Assembly (NCBI RefSeq): GCF_021412585.1
Contig: NZ_JAKCMI010000026.1
Location: 102,082 to 166,081 of the forward strand
DNA: 64,000 nucleotides
Source of the DNA: Halomonas alkalisoli
GTDB lineage: Bacteria > Pseudomonadota > Gammaproteobacteria > Pseudomonadales > Halomonadaceae
Direction: 5' to 3'
Shown: one piece after another, positions 8,882 to 17,789 of the stretch
How the letters are laid out: every line of letters starts with the position of its first letter
How positions within the stretch are numbered: the first letter of the stretch is position 1
Position numbers and translations under genes: made by a program
Notes under the pieces: generated by a model
Seen by the model: only the letters and a program-made list of their open reading frames with translations
Database searches by the model: none
Told to the model about the DNA's origin: nothing

Positions 8882-9607
8882 CTAATTAAAAATGCGCGAT
8901 ATATTCTGGCTCAACTCAGCGATATTGATATCTGGTATCCGGTCATAAGGTGGGTAGAACATGCCGTGTCGTGAATAAAGCCCGTACACAAAAGTAAAGT
9001 CACCCGCATAAATAGAGGTCTCAGGCTGTGACATCAGGCGCTCCACCATGCCAGAACCGCCCAGTGCCGAGAGATGATCGATCGATAACGGCCGATACCC
9101 ATTGTCAAGTGATATCCATGGCTCGTTAGAGTCCACCACCATCCAGCCTTTTGAGGTCAGCACTTCGGTTACAGCATGCGAGCGGACCTGTGGCGTAAGC
9201 AGAGACTTGATCGCAGATCCAGTTTCAACTGTTGAATAAATAGCGATATGACGTGTTTCGAAGCCATGTTGTCGAAGAGCTTTTTCGATAAAGCGACTAC
9301 GGTCGAAGCAAAGGCCTTTACCTCGCGCCAGCAGGTCATTGGGCTCACGTGGCATGCCATGTGGGATTCCGGAATTGACAGGCACGTTGCCGAGCACAGC
9401 CCCTTGCACCAGACGTATGAAATCCACCTCCTCCTGAAACGTCAGGTTTCCGTCATTTGAGCCTTCAAAAAATGGGCCTAACACTTGACCTATGGCTAGC
9501 TTATCTTCCCGAGTAACTCCGTTGTCGACCTGAGTTATAAACAAGTAGGTGAAAAACAACATCGGCAATACAACCAACATTCCGACAAGCTTAATTTTCA
9601 TCTTCAT
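8882..9607 (-). CDS. Membrane-anchored transglutaminase-like cysteine hydrolase
   Basis: About 241 residues. An N-terminal hydrophobic segment (VGMLVVLPMLFFTYLF) anchors the protein. The exported part has the papain-like transglutaminase triad: Cys in GLCFDRSRF, His in RSHAVTEV and Asp in GWMVVDSNEPW. The frame extends to 9673 inside the EpsG gene, but ATG 9607 with AGGGCGG upstream puts the anchor at the N-terminus and is preferred. Such proteins recur in exopolysaccharide loci next to EpsG or exosortase genes, where they may process polymer-associated proteins; the substrate is unknown. It is the last gene before the AT-rich transferase block. Confidence 0.7.
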   Translation of the reverse strand: MKMKIKLVGMLVVLPMLFFTYLFITQVDNGVTREDKLAIGQVLGPFFEGSNDGNLTFQEEVDFIRLVQGAVLGNVPVNSGIPHGMPREPNDLLARGKGLCFDRSRFIEKALRQHGFETRHIAIYSTVETGSAIKSLLTPQVRSHAVTEVLTSKGWMVVDSNEPWISLDNGYRPLSIDHLSALGGSGMVERLMSQPETSIYAGDFTFVYGLYSRHGMFYPPYDRIPDINIAELSQNISRIFN

Positions 9608-9633
9608 TTGATCCGCCCTACATCCGTAATATT

Positions 9634-10680
9634 CTAAAGCATTGAAAGAATAGACAATTGATAAGGCAGCCAAGATTGAGCATTGCTAGCGAAGAACAAC
9701 CATACATTCAGCACCACCGCGTAGTAGGCCACCACGCTGAGTACAATCAGAGTCGACCAGCGCGAGTCCCGGCTTATCAACGGAAGCCGAGAGAAAAGGA
9801 AGATCTGAACGGGGATCAGATAAAGGGCGACACGGTCGGTAGCGGTGGAAGACATAATAACCAGTGGGATGCAGGCGATGGCCAGCACCGAAAGCCACCA
9901 CCACAGGCGACGCTCATCTTCCTTGAGTTGCAAGTATCGCTGCAAGACGAGATAGAGCCCTGCCGGTACGGCATTCATCAGGACACGTATCAGCCCACCC
10001 TCGGACTGGTAGTTGGCCTCGACGTAATTGGTCCAGAGATCATCGGCGGAATCGAACAGGAAAAGGTAACCGCCGATCAGCGTGGCCATCCCCGCCCAGG
10101 CCAGGGAAATGAGTCGGCTCTGGCTGGCCGCCAGCCCCGCTACTGGCAACAGCAGCACCGCAGACCTGTGGAAAGCCGCGCCAATCAGTACCCAGACCAC
10201 AAAAGTGCGAACCTTGCCATCGCCGAGTGCCACCAGGCCCAGCAGAACGAATCCCAGCGCCACGGCCTGGCGACTGTAGCCCATGGCTACCACAACGATC
10301 AGGTAGGGCACCGCCACCATCAGGGCCAGCCAGGGCAACGGCTGATCGCGAACAAAGGCCACTACCCCGGTCATCACGATGGCACCACAGGCCAGATTCA
10401 CCCAGTAAATATTGCCGCCCAGCTTCATCACCAGCCAGTTGAGCAGGTAATAGCCTGGATCCTTACTCGTGAACACCTCGAACAGGGTCATGGCCGAGGC
10501 ACGGTTCAGATATCCAAGGTACGCCCCCCAATCACCGCCAACCTCGAAGCGCAGGCCGATAGCCAGGGCAAACAGGCTACCGACTAACCACCACATCACG
10601 CGGCGAGAATCGGGGGTCAGCCGGTAGGGTGCCAGCACCCCCACGGCGGGAATCAGAAAGAGAATCCAGTAAGGCAGCAT
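9634..10680 (-). CDS. epsG: EpsG-family polysaccharide polymerase
   Basis: A 348-residue polytopic membrane protein with about ten hydrophobic segments. The EpsG/Wzy-like signature GLRFEVGGDWGAYL is near residue 42, and MGYSRQAVALGFVLLG follows mid-protein. EpsG proteins are thought to polymerise lipid-linked repeat units in the periplasm. It starts 54 bp after the asparagine-synthase-like gene. A paralogue with the same motifs (GARFEVGGDWDSYY, MGYTRQSVALGI) lies at 61493-62539. No Wzx-type flippase gene is present in the cluster; the ABC protein at 19211-21022 probably supplies that step. Confidence 0.8.
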   Translation of the reverse strand: MLPYWILFLIPAVGVLAPYRLTPDSRRVMWWLVGSLFALAIGLRFEVGGDWGAYLGYLNRASAMTLFEVFTSKDPGYYLLNWLVMKLGGNIYWVNLACGAIVMTGVVAFVRDQPLPWLALMVAVPYLIVVVAMGYSRQAVALGFVLLGLVALGDGKVRTFVVWVLIGAAFHRSAVLLLPVAGLAASQSRLISLAWAGMATLIGGYLFLFDSADDLWTNYVEANYQSEGGLIRVLMNAVPAGLYLVLQRYLQLKEDERRLWWWLSVLAIACIPLVIMSSTATDRVALYLIPVQIFLFSRLPLISRDSRWSTLIVLSVVAYYAVVLNVWLFFASNAQSWLPYQLSILSML

Positions 10681-10734
10681 GGCTATCGCCTATGCAGTGA
10701 GAGGCGCTGCGGATACGGTGCTCAGCGTCACGGA

Positions 10735-12813
10735 TCAGGGCAGCCTAGGCTTCCACTGCCGCTGCCAGGCCAGTAACTGCAGTACTGCCCAGAGCTGCTG
10801 GGCATGGTGCCCCTGCCCTTTCAGGTGGGCCTGCCACAACTTGCGAACCTGGCGGCCATCCAGCCTGGGCAGCTCGGCAAGGCTGGCGGTGGAGAGCAGG
10901 TCCTCCGCCCATTCCCGCAGCGGGCCCCGCAGCCAGGCATCCAGCGGCACGGCGAAGCCCATCTTGGGGCGTTCGATCAGCTCATGAGGCACATGGCGGT
11001 AGAGCAGCTGGCGCAGCACCCACTTGCCCTGGCCGTCGCGCAACTTGATTTCGGCGGGAATGCGCCAGGCGGTGTGGAATACCTCAGGGTCGAGGAACGG
11101 CACCCGCACTTCCAGGCTACTGGCCATGCTGGCGCGGTCCACCTTAACCAGCACGTCGTCGACCATGTAATGGAGTGTATCCATCAGCAGCATCCACTCC
11201 ACGCCGGTGAAATTCTGGAGTGCCGGGAAAAGGGATTCCGGCGCTCTGCATGGCCCTTGACCGGCCAACAGCGCAGCGGGCTGGCGGTTCATCGCGGCCA
11301 CCCCGGCAAACAGTGCCCTCTCCCCGGGGCTGGCCAGCACTGCAGCCAGCTTGTGCAACTTCTCGCCGAAGGTGCGCAAGCGCAGTTGGCTCGGCAGCAA
11401 CCGGCCCCCCAGTCGCATCAACTGATCGTAGTGATGCGAGGGAATCGCCCTGAGCGTCACCGCCAGGGCCCGCCGAGCCGGCAGCGGCAGCCGCTCCAAC
11501 TGGTGCCAGATCCTCGGCACCCAGAGGTGGCGGTTATAGCCGCCGAACAGTTCATCGCCGGCATCGCCGGAGAGCGCCACCGTGACGTGCTCGCGGGTCA
11601 GCCGAGCAACCAGCGCGGTGGGCAACTGAGAAGAGTCGGCGAACGGTTCATCGAAGAGCTCGGACAGGTGAGGCACCAGCTCAACCGCCATTCGGGAGGT
11701 AGCTTGCAGCGTCATGTGTTCGGTGCCCAGGTGAGCCGCCACTGCCTCGGCATGGGTGGTTTCGTCGTAGCGGGCATCATCGAAGCCCACCGAGAAGGTG
11801 CACACCGGCCGGCTTGTCTGTTGCTGCATCAGCGCCACGACCAGCGAGCTGTCGATACCGCCGGACAGGAATGCCCCTAGCGGGACATCGGCCAGCATAC
11901 GGTGGCGTACCGATTGGCCTAGCGCCTGTGCTACCGCAGAAACGGCGGCCTCGGGATGCTCGATGCGCCCTACCTGCATGGCTGCATAAGCAGCTCGCTC
12001 CGCTGACCACCAGTGCCGCGGGGCAGGCAGCTCACCGGCCTGCACATCGCCAACCGATACCTGCAGTAGGCACCCCGGAGGCAACTTGACCACCCCCTGG
12101 AAGATGCTGCTCCCACCGCCCACACAACCGAAGCGCAGATATCCCTCCAAGGCATCGGTGGCCAGGGTACCCTGCCACGCGGGGTGCGCCATCAGGGCCT
12201 TGAGTTCGGAGCCGAACAGCAGCGGCCCGGTACCGTGGACCTTACCCGCATTGCCACCGAGTGTGCCTCGAGCAAAACCATAGTAGAGCGGTTTTTCGCC
12301 GAAGCGATCCCGTGCCAGGGTCAAGATGCGGTACCGTCGATCCCACAGTGCAATGGCGAACATTCCGACGCAACGCTTGAGCGTCTGCTCGACGCCCCAC
12401 AACGCAAACGCCGCCAGTAGGGTCTCGGTATCCGAATGGCCTTTCCACTGGATGCCCACTGCAGTCGGTTCTTCACCCCAAGTGCCGCGGCCCTCGTGTT
12501 TGTCGATTCCTCGACCCTCGAACCTGCTCTCCCCTCGAAGCTCATCCCTGATTGCCTGATGATTATAAATCTCACCATTGAAGGCGATCACATAGCGCTT
12601 GCAGGCCGAGTGCATGGGTTGATGGCCAGCCGGCGAGAGATCCAGGATGGAGAGCCGACGGTGTCCCAGCGCCACGCTGGCGCCACGATCGACCCAGATG
12701 CCCACATCATCGGGGCCACGGTGCTGGAGGGTACCCGCCATTGCCATGACCTCGCCTTTCAGCTTAGCCAGCGCAGGCGATCCCCCTGTCAGTAAGCCTG
12801 TGCAACCACACAT
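10735..12813 (-). CDS. asnB: Asparagine synthase (glutamine-hydrolysing)-like amidotransferase
   Basis: A 692-residue class B asparagine synthetase homologue. The glutaminase domain starts with the processed nucleophile Cys2 (MCGCTGLL) and has HRGPDD and FNGEIYNH. The synthase domain carries the PP-loop SGGIDSS at 317-323 and LSGDAGDELFGGYNR. The frame opens upstream, but ATG 12813 is fixed because Cys must follow the initiator Met. A charged, glycine-rich insertion at about residues 92-123 interrupts the glutaminase domain. In polysaccharide operons such enzymes probably amidate a carboxyl group of a sugar or peptide substituent rather than make free asparagine. The start sits 4 nt beyond the previous stop, indicating coupling. 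Confidence 0.85.
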   Translation of the reverse strand: MCGCTGLLTGGSPALAKLKGEVMAMAGTLQHRGPDDVGIWVDRGASVALGHRRLSILDLSPAGHQPMHSACKRYVIAFNGEIYNHQAIRDELRGESRFEGRGIDKHEGRGTWGEEPTAVGIQWKGHSDTETLLAAFALWGVEQTLKRCVGMFAIALWDRRYRILTLARDRFGEKPLYYGFARGTLGGNAGKVHGTGPLLFGSELKALMAHPAWQGTLATDALEGYLRFGCVGGGSSIFQGVVKLPPGCLLQVSVGDVQAGELPAPRHWWSAERAAYAAMQVGRIEHPEAAVSAVAQALGQSVRHRMLADVPLGAFLSGGIDSSLVVALMQQQTSRPVCTFSVGFDDARYDETTHAEAVAAHLGTEHMTLQATSRMAVELVPHLSELFDEPFADSSQLPTALVARLTREHVTVALSGDAGDELFGGYNRHLWVPRIWHQLERLPLPARRALAVTLRAIPSHHYDQLMRLGGRLLPSQLRLRTFGEKLHKLAAVLASPGERALFAGVAAMNRQPAALLAGQGPCRAPESLFPALQNFTGVEWMLLMDTLHYMVDDVLVKVDRASMASSLEVRVPFLDPEVFHTAWRIPAEIKLRDGQGKWVLRQLLYRHVPHELIERPKMGFAVPLDAWLRGPLREWAEDLLSTASLAELPRLDGRQVRKLWQAHLKGQGHHAQQLWAVLQLLAWQRQWKPRLP

Positions 12814-12817
12814 GGCG

Positions 12818-13591
12818 CTAGCCCCCCAAACGCGAGACGCGCGCCAGGGCCGGTCCTGCCAGAGTGCCTGCCGCCGCCGCCACGGCAAAGTAGCCCGTCA
12901 GAACAAGGAACCCTTCGGCGCCTGGATAGGGCCACAGGACCAGCAGGCCGATGAGGGGCATCAAGAAAAAGAACAACCGGAACGTGGCACGTTGTCTGCC
13001 AGGCATACGCAGAAGGTCCTTGCTGTCCAGGTAGCCCAGCAGGCGAAAGACGACATAGGACACAGCCGCCGCCAACCCGATGCCGAGCCGCTGGGTGTCC
13101 TCCACCACGAACATCACCGGTGCCATGAACCGCAACCATGCCAGCCACAGGAAGGTCGCGGCCTTGAGCTCCTTGTCTTGCAGTGCATTGTGCAGGGCAA
13201 AGGTGAGACACAGGGCCAGGTGAAACGACCACCACGCCGGTACCGCCAGCATGTCCAGCCATGCCGTGATCAGCACGAATACGAGCAGGCGACTGCCCGT
13301 CCACGCCAGCCCCCACCCGAGCCTTGCTCCCTGCGGCCCGCGCTTGCGCCCCTCCGCCTCCCGTGGAGCCGCATACAAATCGTTCACCAGGTAGCCGATC
13401 TCGTACAGGCTGATGAACGCCAGGTAAGCAAGACCCGCCATAGCCAGGGCCTGCCGCGGCTCCACCGCACCAACCGCGACCACGAGCACCATCGCAGCCA
13501 GCCACTCGAAGATCACGTGGAAGCTAAGGCTGCCCTCCCGGAGACGGGTGTCCAGGAAATAGCTAAAAGGGAGGAGGTAGACAAAGTTCAT
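12818..13591 (-). CDS. UbiA-like polyprenyl transferase homologue (membrane protein)
   Basis: 257 residues, about seven to eight transmembrane segments. The loop YEIGYLVNDLYAAPREAEGRKRG resembles the first Asp-rich motif of UbiA-superfamily enzymes, though only one of the expected aspartates is present. YLDSKDLLRMPGR could be the second motif. ATG 13591 overlaps the HAD gene stop (ATGA). UbiA relatives paired or fused with HAD phosphatases include phosphoribosyl transferases that load a pentose phosphate onto polyprenyl phosphate, with a phosphatase step following. A polyprenyl-phosphate-pentose donor for the polymer is therefore possible. Family membership is moderate because the motif is degenerate. 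Confidence 0.55.
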   Translation of the reverse strand: MNFVYLLPFSYFLDTRLREGSLSFHVIFEWLAAMVLVVAVGAVEPRQALAMAGLAYLAFISLYEIGYLVNDLYAAPREAEGRKRGPQGARLGWGLAWTGSRLLVFVLITAWLDMLAVPAWWSFHLALCLTFALHNALQDKELKAATFLWLAWLRFMAPVMFVVEDTQRLGIGLAAAVSYVVFRLLGYLDSKDLLRMPGRQRATFRLFFFLMPLIGLLVLWPYPGAEGFLVLTGYFAVAAAAGTLAGPALARVSRLGG

Positions 13592-14271
13592 GCGTTGATC
13601 TCGATGAAGTGCACCCCGAGCCCCTGCCAGCGTTCACGGTGTGATGCATGGTGAATGACGATATAAGCCACCGAGGCCATCTCGACGAGAGCCCTATCCG
13701 AAGCATTGTCTGTCATCACGCCAAGCGGTCCTCCCAGGAGAGACTTGCCATACTTCGCGGCCAGCGCCTGCGGCTTTTGGCCTGTCAGATCCGTCTCGTA
13801 GCGCCCCGAGAGGATGCCGTCACGCTGCTCCAGCGTGCTAGCCACATACCGAGCACCGGTCAAGGAGGCCAAGGCCGCTACTACCGGATCCAGGCTGGCT
13901 GAGGCCAGCACGACACGCCCTGTCGCGAACGGTTCTTCCAACACATGCCATACGGACCCTATCCGCCGTTCAGCCAACAATTTGCTCGCATACTCGCGGG
14001 CACTCTCGTCGAGCGCCTCGCACCGCTCCCCGGCCAACAGGCGTACGACAAAACGCTTCAAGAGATGTTGCCCAGTCAACTTCTCTGCCACCGCGAAGCC
14101 CCACCACAGCAGGCGACGGCGGGAACTCACAGCATTGAAGAGCTTGGCGCGCAGCGGCCGCGCGGCATCCCTGGCAAAGTGGTGGCGCAGAAGACCGAGC
14201 GTGGTGTCATCGAAGACTAGGGTGCCGCAAACATCCACCACATAGAGTTCGGGAGCAGGCCACCCCATCAT
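13588..14271 (-). CDS. HAD-superfamily hydrolase with altered DxCGT motif
   Basis: 227 residues. The N-terminal HAD motif I reads VVDVCGTLVFDDTT: the nucleophile Asp is kept but the usual second Asp of DxDGT is Cys. Motif II is VVLASASLD, a lysine follows in TGQKPQALAAKYG and the acidic motif is GVMTDNASDRALVE. The frame extends upstream into the glycosyltransferase gene, but ATG 14271 gives an ATGA overlap with its stop and is preferred; the 3' end overlaps the UbiA-like gene the same way. It probably dephosphorylates a lipid- or sugar-linked phosphate made with its partner. Loss of the general acid/base residue could lower or redirect phosphatase activity. Confidence 0.65.
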   Translation of the reverse strand: MMGWPAPELYVVDVCGTLVFDDTTLGLLRHHFARDAARPLRAKLFNAVSSRRRLLWWGFAVAEKLTGQHLLKRFVVRLLAGERCEALDESAREYASKLLAERRIGSVWHVLEEPFATGRVVLASASLDPVVAALASLTGARYVASTLEQRDGILSGRYETDLTGQKPQALAAKYGKSLLGGPLGVMTDNASDRALVEMASVAYIVIHHASHRERWQGLGVHFIEINA

Positions 14272-15527
14272 GACAAGGCCTCGATCTGCGTATAGACTTG
14301 GTGATAGGACATCCTCGCCCTTTCCAGCCCCAGACATTCCTGCGCCCTCAGTCGCAACCGCTCGCCTCCCTTGGCAAGAATCCCGTCGAGATCCCCGGCG
14401 ATGCGCTCGAAGGCAGACGGATCGTTCAGATCGATCACCACACCCGCGTCCAGTGCCAGGGTAATCGCATCGATATCGCCCACTCCGGCATTGCTGATCG
14501 CAGGAATGCCCAGGGCAAACGCCTCGGCCAGCTTTGTGGGTGAGCAGGCCATCTGAGAATAGGTGGCGCGTCGAAAGCTCAGCATGAGATCCGAAGTGCC
14601 AAGCAACCCCGGGACCTCGTCGCGACGAGCAGACCTGATATGGATACGATGTCGTAGGTCGGCCAGGTTCGACTCAGCCAGGCGCGCATCATGCTCGGAT
14701 GACCAGTCCTGGGTGATCAGTAGCAAATGGGCGTCGTCGCGCTGCCGGGCCACGGTCTCGAACAGCCGGAACATATCGTCAAGCAAGTAGACGGTCCCCA
14801 GCGACCCGAGATAGGAAATGACCAGTGCGCCCTTGTCGATGCCAATATCGGCGCGTGTTGCCAGTCTGTCCGATGTCGAGACCCCTGAAAAATGGTCGAA
14901 ATCCGCACAACAAGGAATCACCGCAACGGGGGCATGCATGCCAGGCGCCAGGCGTCCTAATTCGGGGACCACTCGCTCGGTGAGCACGACTACTGCATCC
15001 GCACACTCCAGAAACCGTCTTTCCAGCCGCTTGTAATAGCGATAGAGCCGCCGATAGAACCAGCGGTCTTGCGGCCAGAGATTTCCCTCCACCCTGTCAT
15101 CGACCCACAATCCGCGCATGTCGAATATCGTCTTGACGCCCGTGAAACGACGAAGGAAACAGCCAACCTGCATGGCCGGATAGCTGCGGCAGTGAGCGAT
15201 ACCAAAGCGGTAGCGCCGCTGCAACCTGAGTGCCGTGGCATACATTCGGAGCAGATCCCACATTTTTCCCAGTTTCCCCATGCGCGACGTAAAGGTGAGC
15301 GGCGTCCACCCGATTCCCCGTGTATCCAGCTCCCGCCGCAGGGCACTTTCTCCGCGTTCAAAACGACCGGGCTTCTCAAAGCTCACGATATGCAACTGGC
15401 GTGGATGATCCGCGATACAGAATAGGTAAGGCAAAATCTGACTACCACCCAGCGGGTCTAGCAAACCATCATAGGTAATGAATAGGGCAGACTGGTTAAG
15501 TCGGCGATTAAAAGGAATATTTCGCAT
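14268..15527 (-). CDS. Glycosyltransferase, GT4-type (GT-B fold)
   Basis: 419 residues. The N-terminal half has the glycine-rich acceptor loop (YDGLLDPLGGSQILPYL). The C-terminal donor half has ISYLGSLGTVYLLDDM and, near residues 325-345, the segment CSPTKLAEAFALGIPAISN, equivalent to the EPxxxxxxEAxxxGxPVI region of GT4 enzymes. No membrane segments. It is coupled to the HAD gene downstream. The sugar is not predictable. Confidence 0.75.
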   Translation of the reverse strand: MRNIPFNRRLNQSALFITYDGLLDPLGGSQILPYLFCIADHPRQLHIVSFEKPGRFERGESALRRELDTRGIGWTPLTFTSRMGKLGKMWDLLRMYATALRLQRRYRFGIAHCRSYPAMQVGCFLRRFTGVKTIFDMRGLWVDDRVEGNLWPQDRWFYRRLYRYYKRLERRFLECADAVVVLTERVVPELGRLAPGMHAPVAVIPCCADFDHFSGVSTSDRLATRADIGIDKGALVISYLGSLGTVYLLDDMFRLFETVARQRDDAHLLLITQDWSSEHDARLAESNLADLRHRIHIRSARRDEVPGLLGTSDLMLSFRRATYSQMACSPTKLAEAFALGIPAISNAGVGDIDAITLALDAGVVIDLNDPSAFERIAGDLDGILAKGGERLRLRAQECLGLERARMSYHQVYTQIEALS

Positions 15528-15607
15528 AAAAAGACCAGATTATTCGTCATGACAATCAAGAACAAACACGACTCCAGTAACTTCATATTATGACTGAACG
15601 CAAGAAT

Positions 15608-16381
15608 TTACCCATCAGACTTAAATGTAACTTTATTCATGAAATGATTAGAATTTACTTTCCTATTTATTTTTCTTATTGAACGCCAAAACAGAGAGTT
15701 TGAAGACACGCTAAAATTTCCATAGCCTATATTTGAAGAAAAAGCCACAAAACTTGCAGGCGCGGGGTGAATTAAAAATATTGGAAAACCTATACTTTTA
15801 CTAATGGCATCCCACTGATCAGCAGTGTATTTAACAGGAGCCTGAAGAAAAATTACACTTTCAGCGAGCGGTGGAGGCAAAAAGTAACATGCCCCACTGT
15901 AAACCTTACAACCTAGCACTTCGTAAACTCCAAACTTCCCAAATGTCAACAAAGGCTTTTCCCTTACTGCTATAATATTATGCGAACTATAACAACCCAA
16001 CACCAAACCATTGAGTTCTGAAAGCCTTGATCTTATCATTTCACATTGCCAATAACTTATAAATGAACCATCAAGAACGATATCATCCTCGCAAAGAAAA
16101 CACTCCCTCTCCGCCGCTTCCTTCAGCAACTTGTCGCGATGCGTTATCGCGCAAGCAACAGCAGCTTCATTGACCCAACTCTTACCTCTATCCCTTTCTT
16201 TTTTCCGCAGTAACTTAAATTCTTCTGAAACATGCTTATCGGCGTCCTCAACCGTCCAGTCTCGACCATCGACACTTTCTACAAATCTATATTGAGCAGG
16301 ATCCTTAAAGGAAGAAGAGAACATTAATCTACGCTCAATTTCGCTAGAGAGGCTTGCGCACAAAAACCCATCAAAGTACAT
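15608..16381 (-). CDS. Glycosyltransferase family 25 (LPS-type) protein
   Basis: 257 residues. The GT25 hallmarks are present: SLSSEIERR near the start, VNEAAVACAITHRDKLLKEA and the acidic motif CFLCEDDIVLDGS. A later GACYFLPP matches the family's Y-x-x-S/G-x-A-Y region. Members typically add a galactose or related residue to surface glycans. The gene is clearly more AT-rich than its neighbours and is flanked by 80 bp and 225 bp gaps with no gene, unlike the tightly coupled genes around it. This suggests separate acquisition. Confidence 0.75.
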   Translation of the reverse strand: MYFDGFLCASLSSEIERRLMFSSSFKDPAQYRFVESVDGRDWTVEDADKHVSEEFKLLRKKERDRGKSWVNEAAVACAITHRDKLLKEAAERECFLCEDDIVLDGSFISYWQCEMIRSRLSELNGLVLGCYSSHNIIAVREKPLLTFGKFGVYEVLGCKVYSGACYFLPPPLAESVIFLQAPVKYTADQWDAISKSIGFPIFLIHPAPASFVAFSSNIGYGNFSVSSNSLFWRSIRKINRKVNSNHFMNKVTFKSDG

Positions 16382-16606
16382 ATAAACAACTCCATCCGAC
16401 CTTCATAAACCAAAGGGAGGCAAATAGCCGAACGAATATTTATAATGAATCACGTACTCAGCTCCCTAGCAGAGAGCTTGTTACAGATTGCAGCGTTCAC
16501 TATAACGAGACTTATTCCACTTCACCCTGGACCTATAAATTCCACGAACAGGGGCGTGAGCCACGACTCTCAAGTCTTTCCTAAGTATACATTATGCCTC
16601 TCATTT

Positions 16607-17692
16607 TCATCCCAACAACTTGAGATACTTGTCTGCGGCCACGGAGGGAGAAAAGTAACTTGCCCTGGCGCTCAGTCGCTTACGCGAATGATCTCGTTTG
16701 AGTGATGCTGTCATGGCGTCAGCCAGTGCTGCACCATCACCCACCGGCACGAGGGAGCCATACTTCCCATTTTCCAGGATCTCGGCTGGACCGGAGGGGC
16801 AATTCGTTGACACAATGGGGGTGCCACAAGACAACGCCTCGACGATAACATTACCGAATCCCTCATAGTTGGACGAAACCACAAAGAGGTCAGCGGTATG
16901 ATAGAAAGGCGTAGGATCACGATGAAAGCCGGCAAAAATCACCTGATCGTGAATGCCTAGCTCTCGCGAAAGCTTTTGAAGTCTTACTTCTTCGCCTCCC
17001 TGACCTACCAACATCAGCCGACTTCCGGGTCTTTCAAGCTGAGCAAACGAGCGCACAAGAAGATCATGATTCTTTTGGGCCTTGAGACTTCCGACCGACA
17101 AGATTCTACCGCCGCGGGGCACGCCCCATAATGACTCAGCCTCTGATATTTTCTCCAGATTCGGAACAGGCCTTTGGGGCACCGGGTTATGGATCACACT
17201 GAATCGATTTTTATTGATTCCCGACAAGAGAGCGATATCACAGGAAACGCCTTCAGAAACCGCCACACGTGCTTTTGCAAGGCGATACCCACAGGCAGTG
17301 CTCAATCGCAGAATCCCCCTATGCACCCTTCCCCAGCCTCTGTATTGCTCGGAGAGCGTATTGTGCTCCGAGATCAGAACGGCGCACGCGTGGCCGGAAA
17401 ACCGAGCCGCCAAGGGCGCGAGAACAGTCATCGGCCACATGGCGGCAATCAGCGCGTCGGGGCGGTGACGTCTGAGATAGCGTGCCAGGGCCAGCGGCGA
17501 ATAGCGGATACGTTCGCAGGCGAGATCATGCACTGAAAAGAGAGCTTCTGCCTCGGCCAGTAGCTCCCCTCTCGCTTGCAACAGCACGAATTCCACGTCA
17601 TGACCCGCCCGGAAAAACTCATGAGCAAGATCGATATTGACCCGTTCGGCACCGCCACCACGCAGATCAGGAACGAGAATGGAAATTTTCAC
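16607..17692 (-). CDS. Glycosyltransferase family 4
   Basis: 361 residues from GTG 17692 (reads KISILVPDLRGGGAERV); an upstream in-frame GTG at 17710 would add six residues and neither has a strong ribosome-binding site. GGGAERV marks the N-terminal GT4 acceptor loop. The donor domain shows VGSLKAQKNHDLLV, MLVGQGGEE and the GT4 EX7E-type motif in SSNYEGFGNVIVEALSCGTPIV. Donor sugar unknown. A plausible repeat-unit glycosyltransferase of the operon. Confidence 0.85.
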   Translation of the reverse strand: MKISILVPDLRGGGAERVNIDLAHEFFRAGHDVEFVLLQARGELLAEAEALFSVHDLACERIRYSPLALARYLRRHRPDALIAAMWPMTVLAPLAARFSGHACAVLISEHNTLSEQYRGWGRVHRGILRLSTACGYRLAKARVAVSEGVSCDIALLSGINKNRFSVIHNPVPQRPVPNLEKISEAESLWGVPRGGRILSVGSLKAQKNHDLLVRSFAQLERPGSRLMLVGQGGEEVRLQKLSRELGIHDQVIFAGFHRDPTPFYHTADLFVVSSNYEGFGNVIVEALSCGTPIVSTNCPSGPAEILENGKYGSLVPVGDGAALADAMTASLKRDHSRKRLSARASYFSPSVAADKYLKLLG

Positions 17693-17789
17693 TCGGTTTT
17701 TATACCTCACGAGCCTGTTAATTAGAAGTGCCCACCCTCAAAGCCGGAGGGTAGTCTCTCGCCTCCTTGGTACAGCCAGACACGATCAA

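Noticed and set aside
9658..10587. Long plus-strand frame opposite the EpsG gene
   Set aside because: It mirrors the codon pattern of a well-supported minus-strand gene, has a Gln/His-rich low-complexity composition and no ribosome-binding site.
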